A stretch of 64,000 bases of DNA, taken from NCBI RefSeq assembly GCF_001005315.1, contig NZ_LBMG01000009.1, positions 62,001 to 126,000 on the forward strand, written 5' to 3'. Positions 43,400-50,896 of the stretch are shown piece after piece. The number at the start of each line of letters is the position of its first letter. Position 1 is the stretch's first letter. A program made the translations under genes and the position numbers. Origin of the DNA: Kordia jejudonensis (GTDB lineage Bacteria > Bacteroidota > Bacteroidia > Flavobacteriales > Flavobacteriaceae). A model generated the notes under the pieces. It was not told where the DNA came from, made no database searches, and saw nothing but the letters and a program-made list of their open reading frames with translations.

Positions 43400-43957
43400 A
43401 TGAATTGGATATATGAACCATGGCCTTGGTATGTTTCGGGTTTTATGATTGCGTTGGTCATGTTTTTATTGATCATGGTTGGAAAAAACTTTGGAATGTC
43501 TGGAAATCTGAGAACTATTTGCAGCATTTGTGGTGGTGGAAAGAAAGTTGATTTTTTTCGATTCAATTGGAAAGCTCAACGTTGGAATTTAACCGTTGTT
43601 TTAGGTGCAATTATTGGCGGATTTATAGCAAATCAGTTTCTTTCTGTTGATCCTTCTATTGATTTACACACGGAAACAGTTCAAAATTTACAAACACTAG
43701 GGTTTGAGAATGCTGGAGCAACGTACATGCCTGAGAAGTTGTTTTCTACAACTGTATTTTCGGACGCTAAACTACTTTTATTATTAGTTATCGGCGGATT
43801 TTTAGTCGGTTTCGGCGCACGCTATGCTGGCGGTTGTACATCTGGTCACGCCATTTCAGGATTGAGTAATTTGCAGTTGCCTTCATTAATTGCGGTAATT
43901 GGTTTCTTCATTGGCGGATTGATCATGATTCATTTAATTTTTCCTTTTTTATTTTAA
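43400..43957 (+). CDS. YeeE/YedE family thiosulfate transporter subunit
   Basis: 185 aa. Several hydrophobic helices; the signature GARYAGGCTSGHAISGLS near residue 145 carries the conserved Cys of the YeeE/YedE pore that passes thiosulfate or sulfane sulfur. N-terminal half has CSICGGG (about 40). Followed 3 nt later by a second YeeE-type gene, which together make a split transporter. Under predicted Crp-type control (site 5). Confidence 0.93.
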   Translation: MNWIYEPWPWYVSGFMIALVMFLLIMVGKNFGMSGNLRTICSICGGGKKVDFFRFNWKAQRWNLTVVLGAIIGGFIANQFLSVDPSIDLHTETVQNLQTLGFENAGATYMPEKLFSTTVFSDAKLLLLLVIGGFLVGFGARYAGGCTSGHAISGLSNLQLPSLIAVIGFFIGGLIMIHLIFPFLF

Positions 43958-43960
43958 ACT

Positions 43961-44374
43961 ATGCGAACACTTATTTATTTATTGATTGGAATTGTTTTTG
44001 GAATTACGATGTTTAAGTCCGAAGCTGCTTCGTGGTATCGTATTTATGAAATGTTCCGATTTGATTCGTTTCACATGTATGGAATTATTGGCACGGCTTT
44101 GTTTTTTGGCGCCATTACCATTTTGATCATCAAACGATTTGATATTACTTCTTTTTATGGCGAAAAGATTAATTTTCCTCCAAAGCAGAAAAGTTTTGCA
44201 CGGTATGCTATTGGCGGAATTTTATTTGGATTAGGTTGGGCATTGGCTGGCGCCTGTCCAGGACCAATGTTTACATTACTTGGTGCAGGTTTCTCTCCAA
44301 TAATTGTAGTTATTATTGCTTCGCTTCTGGGAACGTTTGTATACGGTTTATTGAAAGATAAGTTGCCGCATTAG
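43961..44374 (+). CDS. YeeE/YedE family transporter, second half (DUF6691-like)
   Basis: 137 aa. Four or so hydrophobic helices; conserved GLGWALAGACPGPMFTLLGA with the second pore cysteine. It starts 3 nt after the previous gene, so the two are co-translated and probably form the two halves of the transporter. Ends just before a heptanucleotide repeat array. Confidence 0.93.
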   Translation: MRTLIYLLIGIVFGITMFKSEAASWYRIYEMFRFDSFHMYGIIGTALFFGAITILIIKRFDITSFYGEKINFPPKQKSFARYAIGGILFGLGWALAGACPGPMFTLLGAGFSPIIVVIIASLLGTFVYGLLKDKLPH

Positions 44375-44379
44375 GCTAA

Positions 44380-44512
44380 GTTCAATGTTCAGTGTTCAGT
44401 GTTCAGTATTCAGTATTCAGTATTCAGTATTCAGTATTCAGTATTCAGTATTCAGTATTCAGTATTCAGTATTCAGTATTCAGTATTCAGTATTCAAAAT
44501 TCAGTATTCAAA
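44380..44512 (+). repeat. Heptanucleotide tandem repeat (ATTCAGT)n
   Basis: About 19 units of 7 bp. The core is 12 consecutive perfect ATTCAGT units (44408-44491), preceded by GTTCAGT/GTTCAAT variants and followed by ATTCAAA and ATTCAGT. Non-coding; sits between the YeeE/YedE pair and the peptidase-like gene. The related word ATTCAAC is tandemly repeated at 46939-46980. Copy number is likely unstable. Confidence 0.95.
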
Positions 44513-44599
44513 ATTAAAAAACTAGCATCAACTAATCTGACATTAAATACTATATTCTAAAAGGATTCGTTTCATAGTTTATAAAACTAAACAATTGAT

Positions 44600-45733
44600 A
44601 TGAAGCGAACTTTACTTCTTCTTCTTTTTCTAGGAAACATGATTGGATATGCGCAAAGTCAGGAAACTTTTGAAATAATCATTGATACAAATGTGGAGAA
44701 TGCAAATGATCCTGATGAGAAAGAAATCATCGCACTTTGGACGGCCTATTTACAATCTGGAGAGTACGAAAATCCTGAAACTACTTTTTGGGATACCAGT
44801 CAATATAGAATTCCTGATTATTTCTTGTGGATGGTTGATTTCGGAACAATCCGTACTAGAAGTCCAAAAGTTCAATGTACGATTCTAGGTGTATTTGCGG
44901 TTGAAAATAATCATTACGCCATTAAAACTTCTCTGGCGCATGTTACGGACGACAATACCATCGTTTTAGAAGCCATTATTTCTGTATATGCTAAAAAAGT
45001 GAAAGGAAAATATGTGCTTGTAAATAGTTCGCAGTATCATAAAAATGTTTGGGAGAAAAAACGAGTTGGAAATATTACCTACTATATACATCCTATGCAT
45101 CAATTTGATGAAAAAGATGCCGCCAACATGAACGCTTTTAATGTAGAAATAGCAAAGACTTTCAACACTTCCCCAATTCCGTTTGATTATTTTGTGAGCA
45201 GTTATTCCAGAGAAATAGTTCGCCTGTTAGGATATGATTACATGGCAAAGATTTATATTCCTGGGCAAACTGGTGGCGCTGCTGATATTGACAATCGAAT
45301 TGTGTATGCAGGAAATAATTCGGCATATTACGCACATGAATTGGTTCATATTTACACGCATGAATTGTTCCCTAATGGCAATCATTTTTGGTTAAATGAA
45401 GGTTTTGCAACATATATGGGCGGAAGCGGCGGTAATGATTTGGATTGGCATATTGACAAATTGAAAGCTTATGTTTTACAGAATCCTGATTTTGAGATTT
45501 CGCTTCGTACGTTACGCGGTTATATTCCAAATGGCGAACATCATACAGAATTTCGATATGTAATTGGCGGATTGGTTTGTAAAAAAGTATTTGAAAAACA
45601 CGGAATGAATGCCGTAATTGAAGGTTTACGAACCGTAAATACCAATGAAGATTTTTTGAATTTTGTCAAAGGAAAGTTAGGCATTTCCCATGACGATTTT
45701 TCAAACTATATTAAGAAGGTTGTTTTGGAATAG
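44600..45733 (+). CDS. Secreted gluzincin-like zinc peptidase
   Basis: 377 aa with a signal peptide (about 1-20, IGYAQSQ). Zinc-site motif HELVHIYTHELF at about 249-260 (HExxH) followed by NEGFATYMGG about 24 residues later, where the Glu fits the third ligand of gluzincins (M1-like, peptidase MA-like). No other domain recognised. An N-terminal 200-residue part of mixed alpha/beta is unassigned. Monocistronic, preceded by the heptamer array. Confidence 0.85.
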   Translation: MKRTLLLLLFLGNMIGYAQSQETFEIIIDTNVENANDPDEKEIIALWTAYLQSGEYENPETTFWDTSQYRIPDYFLWMVDFGTIRTRSPKVQCTILGVFAVENNHYAIKTSLAHVTDDNTIVLEAIISVYAKKVKGKYVLVNSSQYHKNVWEKKRVGNITYYIHPMHQFDEKDAANMNAFNVEIAKTFNTSPIPFDYFVSSYSREIVRLLGYDYMAKIYIPGQTGGAADIDNRIVYAGNNSAYYAHELVHIYTHELFPNGNHFWLNEGFATYMGGSGGNDLDWHIDKLKAYVLQNPDFEISLRTLRGYIPNGEHHTEFRYVIGGLVCKKVFEKHGMNAVIEGLRTVNTNEDFLNFVKGKLGISHDDFSNYIKKVVLE

Positions 45734-45744
45734 GTTGATTAATA

Positions 45745-45904
45745 GAATTCGTTTAAACTTTTTTAATTTGCTAAAAAATTGCTCTTTTCAGGCCTGTTTT
45801 TACCTTTTTTTCGTTCCGTAGCGCTGCTATGAAACTCAAAAAAGCTGTCAACAGAACTTAAAACTGCTAATTTTCGCCTAAATCCGAAAAGTTTAAACGA
45901 GTTC
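45745..45904. repeat. MITE-like element with 18-bp inverted termini
   Basis: Ends are 45745-45762 (GAATTCGTTTAAACTTTT) and 45887-45904 (AAAAGTTTAAACGAGTTC): inverted repeats with one mismatch, 160 bp apart from end to end. The middle is T-rich with a short ORF-free hairpin region. Different termini from the 30.3-30.8 kb element but similar size. No transposase nearby. Confidence 0.75.
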
Positions 45905-45970
45905 ATAGATTAAAAAATATAAATCATTCTGCTTTTTCAAAATGTCCAATAATCTAAAAATCCAAGAAGT

Positions 45971-46621
45971 CTAAATAAGCTTTTGTGATTTCGCTTTTTG
46001 AACCGCTTCCATTTTGTTGTGTACTTGTAGTTTTCGGTAAATGTTTTCGATGTGTTTTCGAATCGTTCCTGAAGAGATGAATAGGTTTTCTGCAATTTCA
46101 TTGTAATTTAAACCTTTACTCAATTGCAATAATACGTCCGTTTCACGTTTGGTCAGTTTTACTTTTTCAATGGCTTCATCTTCTGTGACTGTAAGCGGAT
46201 TTCGAAGTAGCTTGAGCGCTTTTAATGCAATGCTTGGCGACATTGGCGCACCATTATTTACAACTTCTAGAATTGATTTATGAATGTTTTCTGCATTAAT
46301 TTCTTTTAGCAAATAACCATCTGCACCAGCTTGAATGGCTTTGAAAATGTTTTCTTCGTCATCAAAAACCGTTAACATGATGATTTTGATTTGCGGATGT
46401 TTTTCCTTGATGATTTGTGTTGCTTTTATTCCATCCATTTCAGGCATTTGAATGTCCATCAAAATAACATCAATGTTATGATTTACTTCCAGTTTCCCGA
46501 TCATTTCCGCACCATTAACCGCTTTAAATTTGAACACAAAATCGTCAAAGAAAGATAGTTTTTCCATCACCGCTTTGGCTAAAAAATGATTGTCTTCCGC
46601 AATGGCTATTTTGAGTTTCAT
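45971..46621 (-). CDS. NarL/FixJ-type response regulator
   Basis: 216 aa. Receiver domain (about 1-120) with phosphoacceptor D56 in DVILMDIQMPEMDG, and a LuxR-type HTH (about 151-205: LTKRETDVLLQLSKGLNYNE then IAENLFISSGTIRKHIENIY). It lies downstream of the TPR histidine kinase gene on the same strand, the obvious cognate. The 384-nt gap between them holds repeats. A 20-bp inverted repeat found at three promoters in 48.9-54.5 kb may be its target. Confidence 0.94.
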   Translation of the reverse strand: MKLKIAIAEDNHFLAKAVMEKLSFFDDFVFKFKAVNGAEMIGKLEVNHNIDVILMDIQMPEMDGIKATQIIKEKHPQIKIIMLTVFDDEENIFKAIQAGADGYLLKEINAENIHKSILEVVNNGAPMSPSIALKALKLLRNPLTVTEDEAIEKVKLTKRETDVLLQLSKGLNYNEIAENLFISSGTIRKHIENIYRKLQVHNKMEAVQKAKSQKLI

Positions 46622-47005
46622 ATTTTTTTGGTTTTGGTTTTGGGTGTTGGGTCTTTGGGTTTTGGTTGTTGGGTGTTAGGTGTTAGAAACTAAAATTTTT
46701 ATACTTTTAAACTTTATTTTTTTTTAGTTTAATATTCAAAGTTACTTGAAGCTTTCTCAATTCTCAATACTCATATCTCAATACTATTTTAGGTATTTGG
46801 TGTTGGGTCTTGGGTTTTGGGTCTAGGATCTTTATTCTTTATTCTTTATTCTAAATTAAAACTTCTCAATACTCAATTCTCATATCTCAATAATATTTTA
46901 AGTATTTTGGTCTTGGGTCTTGGATTTTATTTTTTCCGATTCAACATTCAACATTCAACATTCAACATTCAACATTCATAAGTTAACATTTAATATGATT
47001 AAAAC
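46622..47005. repeat. Low-complexity and heptamer repeats between response regulator and kinase
   Basis: No gene. Runs of GGTTTTGG/GGGTCTTGG words, two similar stretches built from TCTCAATACTCAT-type words (about 46755-46800 and 46860-46910), and (ATTCAAC)5 at 46939-46980. These look like slipped-strand or recombination products rather than a functional site. Confidence 0.8.
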
Positions 47006-48820
47006 CTACACATGAAATTTCACTGTAATTTTAGTTCCTTCATTTGACACAGAATTGATATCAATATGCGCGTTGATTTCGTCCATTCGTTTTTGCATGT
47101 TATACAGTCCGTTTCCGAGTTGTACGGTTTCTTTTTCAAAGCCGATTCCGTTGTCGGTAATCGTGAAAATTAGTTGCTTGTTTTGTTCTGCAAACGCAAC
47201 GGTTACCAAATCTGCTTTTGCATATTTTAAAGAATTGTTGATGGCTTCCTGAATGACTCTGAATAGATGCATTCCTTCTATTGCGCTAAATTGAATAGTC
47301 GTTTCAACGTCATTGTTGAATTTAAATTTTATGTGTTCTTTAGCCACTTTTGCCTTTTCAATAAACGCCAAAGTTCTGCTTTGTAAGTCAGAAATTGAGA
47401 TTTCATCTTTGTTCATTGCCCAAATGGTATCGCGCAATTGATCAATAGTTGATGATGTGAATTCGCTAATGTAACTCAACTTGTCTTTGAATTGATCCGA
47501 CGCATCTTTGGAAGCATATTTTAAGTTATCAATTGATGAAATGATGAATGATAGTTGTGCGCCAATATTATCGTGCAAATCTCTTGAAATTTGCAACCGT
47601 TGTTCTTGTAATTTGTTTTGCGTTTCTATTTCTTTTAGTGCGACTTTCAACTTGTTTTCTTTGATTAACTGCCTGTTTTTTAGTTTTTGTTGATTGTAAA
47701 ATAGATATCCAATCAAGCAGAAAAGTAATGCCAATCCGAGCGCGCCGTATATTTGGTATTGGCGTTCTTGCAATTGCAACCCTTTTTCGGCTATTTCGGC
47801 ACGTTGTTCCAAAATTTGACGTTCTTTTTCGGCTGTTTTGTATCGGGTTCGCATTTCGGAAATTCCATAAGCAAAACGCTTGTTGTATTGTATAATTGCT
47901 AAATGGTATATTTCATCGCCTAAATCGGCAGCCTGTTTGTACTTTTGCTGTTGTTTTAAGAGCTTTTTTAGTTCAAAGTATGCGTAAATTAGTAAAGGAG
48001 TATCATTTTCTTTTTTGAATATATCTACAGCTTTTTGAAGCATTTTTGTTGCTTGCTCATATTTTTCTCGTTCTCGAAAAAGGTTTCCTTTTTTAATAAG
48101 TGCAAAGCCTTCTTCGCTTATATTTTTACTTTTTTTCGCGTAGTATATAGAACTATCTAATAATTTTAATGTAATATCTTTTTGTTGAAGTTGGTTGAAA
48201 CTTTCGGCAAGCAAACCATAATTGGAAGCCAACTCATCATAGTCATTTTTTTGAATGTTTTTTTGAATGACTTCTCGCAATTGTGTATTTGCTTTACGAA
48301 ACAGGGAACTGTCCTTTTTCATCATCCCAATTTCGATATTCATCGCACCAATTTTTTCCTGTGATTGCAAAACTAATTTATCGCTAACATATTTTTTATT
48401 TTTTATGATATCGGACATAATTTCGATAACATCTTCGCGCTGATTTGAATAGTAGTAGCATTTTGCAATTTTGAAACGGCCGCGATAATAGTCTCTGTAT
48501 TCTTTTTGTAATCTAAAAAACTCTGTAGCTTTTAATAATATTTTTAAGGCTTCATCAGATTGAGTTTTTTGTAATAGTAGCGCACCACGAAGCAATTCGG
48601 CTCTGTAGTAGTATGAAGAATCATTTATTTTTGAAACCAGTGTGTCAATTTTACCCAAGTATACTTCCATAGAATCAACCGATCTTTTATAGGCAAATTC
48701 TTCACTTTTTTCTTCAAATTGTTCAAATAAAGATATAGCTTCTGCAGTAGGAATGTTGCTGTTTTGCGCAACTAAATACGTTGAAAATAGAAGTAATAGT
48801 ATGAATGCGCGTCGTTTCAT
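47006..48820 (-). CDS. TPR-containing sensor histidine kinase (HisKA_3 type)
   Basis: About 604 aa from ATG 48820 (signal-like MKRRAFILLLLFSTYLVAQN); an in-frame ATG at 48874 would add 18 polar residues. Periplasmic TPR/helical region (about 30-350), one membrane segment (YQIYGALGLALLFCLIGYLF), then HisKA_3 with phospho-His in RDLHDNIGAQLSFIISSI and a HATPase_c domain (EAINNSLKYAKADLVTVAFA, NGIGFEKETVQLGNG). Such kinases pair with NarL-type regulators, and one follows at 45971-46621. Its promoter carries a 20-bp inverted repeat shared with two further genes. Confidence 0.93.
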   Translation of the reverse strand: MKRRAFILLLLFSTYLVAQNSNIPTAEAISLFEQFEEKSEEFAYKRSVDSMEVYLGKIDTLVSKINDSSYYYRAELLRGALLLQKTQSDEALKILLKATEFFRLQKEYRDYYRGRFKIAKCYYYSNQREDVIEIMSDIIKNKKYVSDKLVLQSQEKIGAMNIEIGMMKKDSSLFRKANTQLREVIQKNIQKNDYDELASNYGLLAESFNQLQQKDITLKLLDSSIYYAKKSKNISEEGFALIKKGNLFREREKYEQATKMLQKAVDIFKKENDTPLLIYAYFELKKLLKQQQKYKQAADLGDEIYHLAIIQYNKRFAYGISEMRTRYKTAEKERQILEQRAEIAEKGLQLQERQYQIYGALGLALLFCLIGYLFYNQQKLKNRQLIKENKLKVALKEIETQNKLQEQRLQISRDLHDNIGAQLSFIISSIDNLKYASKDASDQFKDKLSYISEFTSSTIDQLRDTIWAMNKDEISISDLQSRTLAFIEKAKVAKEHIKFKFNNDVETTIQFSAIEGMHLFRVIQEAINNSLKYAKADLVTVAFAEQNKQLIFTITDNGIGFEKETVQLGNGLYNMQKRMDEINAHIDINSVSNEGTKITVKFHV

Positions 48821-48908
48821 CTTGATAAAGATAGAAAATGTTTTGGTTGATTTCGTTTTGTGTGAAATTATCACAGTAACAATATTCTTAATTTTTCATT
48901 TGAATTCC

Positions 48909-48928
48909 TATACGTAGAGTTGCGTATT
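48909..48928 (-). promoter_or_regulatory. Inverted repeat in the kinase promoter (site A)
   Basis: Read on the minus strand: AATACGCAACTCTACGTATA, then 22 nt after CGTAT a GAATATTG box (-7-like). Same 20-bp layout and same 22-nt distance as at 53796-53815 and 54522-54541. Confidence 0.6.
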
Positions 48929-48986
48929 TTCATGAATTGAATGATTGAATGATTGAAAAATTCAAAGATTGAAGAATTGAAGATGT

Positions 48987-50093
48987 TTACAAACTTCTTT
49001 TGATTATTTTTTTGAATGTAAAATCTAGCACGATTGAAAATACTACGTAATACAGCAAGTATTTTGGAAAGTACAGAAAGCTAAAGAAAGCGCCATAACT
49101 TTCACGTCCGCTTGCATACGGTTCGCCAATAGCGGCATCAATCCAAAGTGATGCAAAGATCAATACAATAGTAAATATAAACGGAAGAATGATCGCTCCA
49201 GTGATTGCTGGCGTAGAGAATTTACGTCTTGGGTGTTTTTTTCGAAACTGAAACATGTGCCATATGTGAAATAATACTAGTAAACTGATTAGAATGATTG
49301 CAAACCAAAATGATTCTATTTTCATAAGAAATTTAGCAAAACCACTCAATTTTGGTACGCGAGATATTTGCAAAACCTCAACAGGAAGTTTGCTAAATTC
49401 GTAGGTAGCAATTCCGTTGATTTCTCCAGTTTTAGGTGTTCCAACATTGATTGATACTTTGTCTTTTACCTTGCTCGTATCTATTGTAATGTTTAGTGTT
49501 CCGAATGATTTCCAGTATTTGGCTGGCGCTAATGCATATAGAAAACTGTCTTCGTTGAGACGATTGTGTTTGTAACGCCAATTGGTTGCTTTGTAGGTAA
49601 CTTTTATGGTGTGATTTCCTTCTGAAATATCCGTTTCGAAGTATAAAAAATCATTCAGATTGATCCGTTCGCTTCTTCCGTATTGAAATTGATTTTCTAT
49701 TTCGGTAACTTCTTTTCGATCTGCATTGTAGAGATAGTGGAAGTTGGTTAGCTTTTCTTTTTCTGCTCCGTAAGCATTCCAAAAATCTTCTTGTCGTGCA
49801 AGTGTAACTTCTTTTCCATCAATGGTTACTGTAAAATTTTCATAGTACGAAGAAGCATAGAATAGTAACGGAATTTGTGTGCCGCTTTTTTCTGCCTGAA
49901 TTTGATATTCGACTACAAAATCAGCATATTCAAAGTTTTCGTCAATGGTAATGTGCAAATTTTCATGTAAAATATTTACATACTGACTTATAAAAGGGCG
50001 TGTACCAAAGGTTCCTTCATTTACTGGCGATGCCATATTTGCATGCATGCTTATTGAGCTTAGTATACAGATGAAGAAAAGTTTGATACGCAT
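48987..50093 (-). CDS. Membrane protein of unknown function
   Basis: 368 aa with a signal-like start (MRIKLFFICILSSISMHANM). A beta-rich extracytoplasmic region covers about 25-250 (e.g. YASSYYENFTVTIDGKEVTL), and three or so C-terminal membrane segments lie at about 262-282, 300-320 and 335-358. No family recognised. Upstream and downstream repeats (50160-50175 REP; AATTGAATGATTGAATG words near 48935-48980) isolate it from neighbours. Confidence 0.75.
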   Translation of the reverse strand: MRIKLFFICILSSISMHANMASPVNEGTFGTRPFISQYVNILHENLHITIDENFEYADFVVEYQIQAEKSGTQIPLLFYASSYYENFTVTIDGKEVTLARQEDFWNAYGAEKEKLTNFHYLYNADRKEVTEIENQFQYGRSERINLNDFLYFETDISEGNHTIKVTYKATNWRYKHNRLNEDSFLYALAPAKYWKSFGTLNITIDTSKVKDKVSINVGTPKTGEINGIATYEFSKLPVEVLQISRVPKLSGFAKFLMKIESFWFAIILISLLVLFHIWHMFQFRKKHPRRKFSTPAITGAIILPFIFTIVLIFASLWIDAAIGEPYASGRESYGAFFSFLYFPKYLLYYVVFSIVLDFTFKKIIKRSL

Positions 50094-50159
50094 AGGACTT
50101 TTTTTGGTTGCTTAAGGATGTATAGTGTTTGATTTGAATTTATTTGTTGCTTTACTACA

Positions 50160-50175
50160 TCTCGACTGCGCTCGA
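50160..50175 (+). repeat. Dispersed repeat TCTCGACTGCGCTCGA
   Basis: One of seven copies in the window, followed by TGTGACA as at 2294 and 59535. Confidence 0.8.
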
Positions 50176-50186
50176 TGTGACAAAAG

Positions 50187-50220
50187 TAAAGAAGTTGTTC
50201 TGACGCAAACAACTTCTTTA
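50187..50220 (-). terminator. Terminator of 50236-50859
   Basis: Perfect 13-bp stem TAAAGAAGTTGTT / AACAACTTCTTTA with 8-nt loop, 16 nt beyond the stop on the minus strand, then CTTTTG. Confidence 0.75.
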
Positions 50221-50235
50221 AAATGACTAACAGAA

Positions 50236-50859
50236 TTATTTAAGGTAAGTAAATGACTTCCACAAGGTTGATACCGTTAATTTGTCTTTGAAGTCTTCAT
50301 AGGAGTTGACTTCCGTATCTTTTGCAGCCATCAACATAATGATGTGTGTATCTGTATATGGATTTGGTTTTGCAATGACATTAAAGTAGTAACGTCCTTG
50401 AAATAGATCGCTGAGTCCTTCTTTCATAGTTCCGATGGCGCGAAGCGATAAGTATTTGTCTCCATCAAATTCTTTGACACCGATAGCATCCTCTTCTATG
50501 TTGTATCCGCCACTTTTGAGCATGTCTCTGATTTGTTTCATGAACGTTTGTCCATCTTTTTCAAGCTGCATGTTTCCATCCATGGAAATGTATCCAAACG
50601 AGTACATTTCTGAGACAATACTGTCGTTTCCAATTTTTTGAATCATTCCATAGGAATATGTTTTTTTGCCTTCTACTGGTTTTTCAAATTTCAGATTTTT
50701 AGGAATATCTACTTTGAAATGCACTTCTGGCTTGTCGATTTTTTTAGAAAATTCGGGGGTTACTTCATATGTAATTACGTCTATTTTTTCTTTGTTTTGA
50801 CACTGCACAAAGCCAAGTTGCACACAGAGTACTACGACAATCCATTTTATATTTTTCAT
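50236..50859 (-). CDS. Secreted or lipid-anchored protein of unknown function
   Basis: 207 aa with an N-terminal export signal (MKNIKWIVVVLCVQLGFVQC); the FVQC end could be a weak lipobox with C20. Mature part is mixed alpha/beta (e.g. KTYSYGMIQKIGNDSIVSEM). No family recognised. It lies 37 nt after the MORN-protein gene on the same strand and may be co-transcribed with the two genes upstream. Terminator at 50187-50220. Confidence 0.75.
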   Translation of the reverse strand: MKNIKWIVVVLCVQLGFVQCQNKEKIDVITYEVTPEFSKKIDKPEVHFKVDIPKNLKFEKPVEGKKTYSYGMIQKIGNDSIVSEMYSFGYISMDGNMQLEKDGQTFMKQIRDMLKSGGYNIEEDAIGVKEFDGDKYLSLRAIGTMKEGLSDLFQGRYYFNVIAKPNPYTDTHIIMLMAAKDTEVNSYEDFKDKLTVSTLWKSFTYLK

Positions 50860-50896
50860 GCGAATTTTGTTTGTTTTTTTACTTATTATTGATTGT

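Noticed and set aside
42622-43400. Methyltransferase gene as member of the Crp-site regulon
   Set aside because: On its strand no -7 box lies at the 29.5-bp distance from site 5 (the sequence there is AAGTAAAT).
44380-44512. Possible CRISPR array
   Set aside because: Units are 7 bp and contiguous, without spacers or cas genes.
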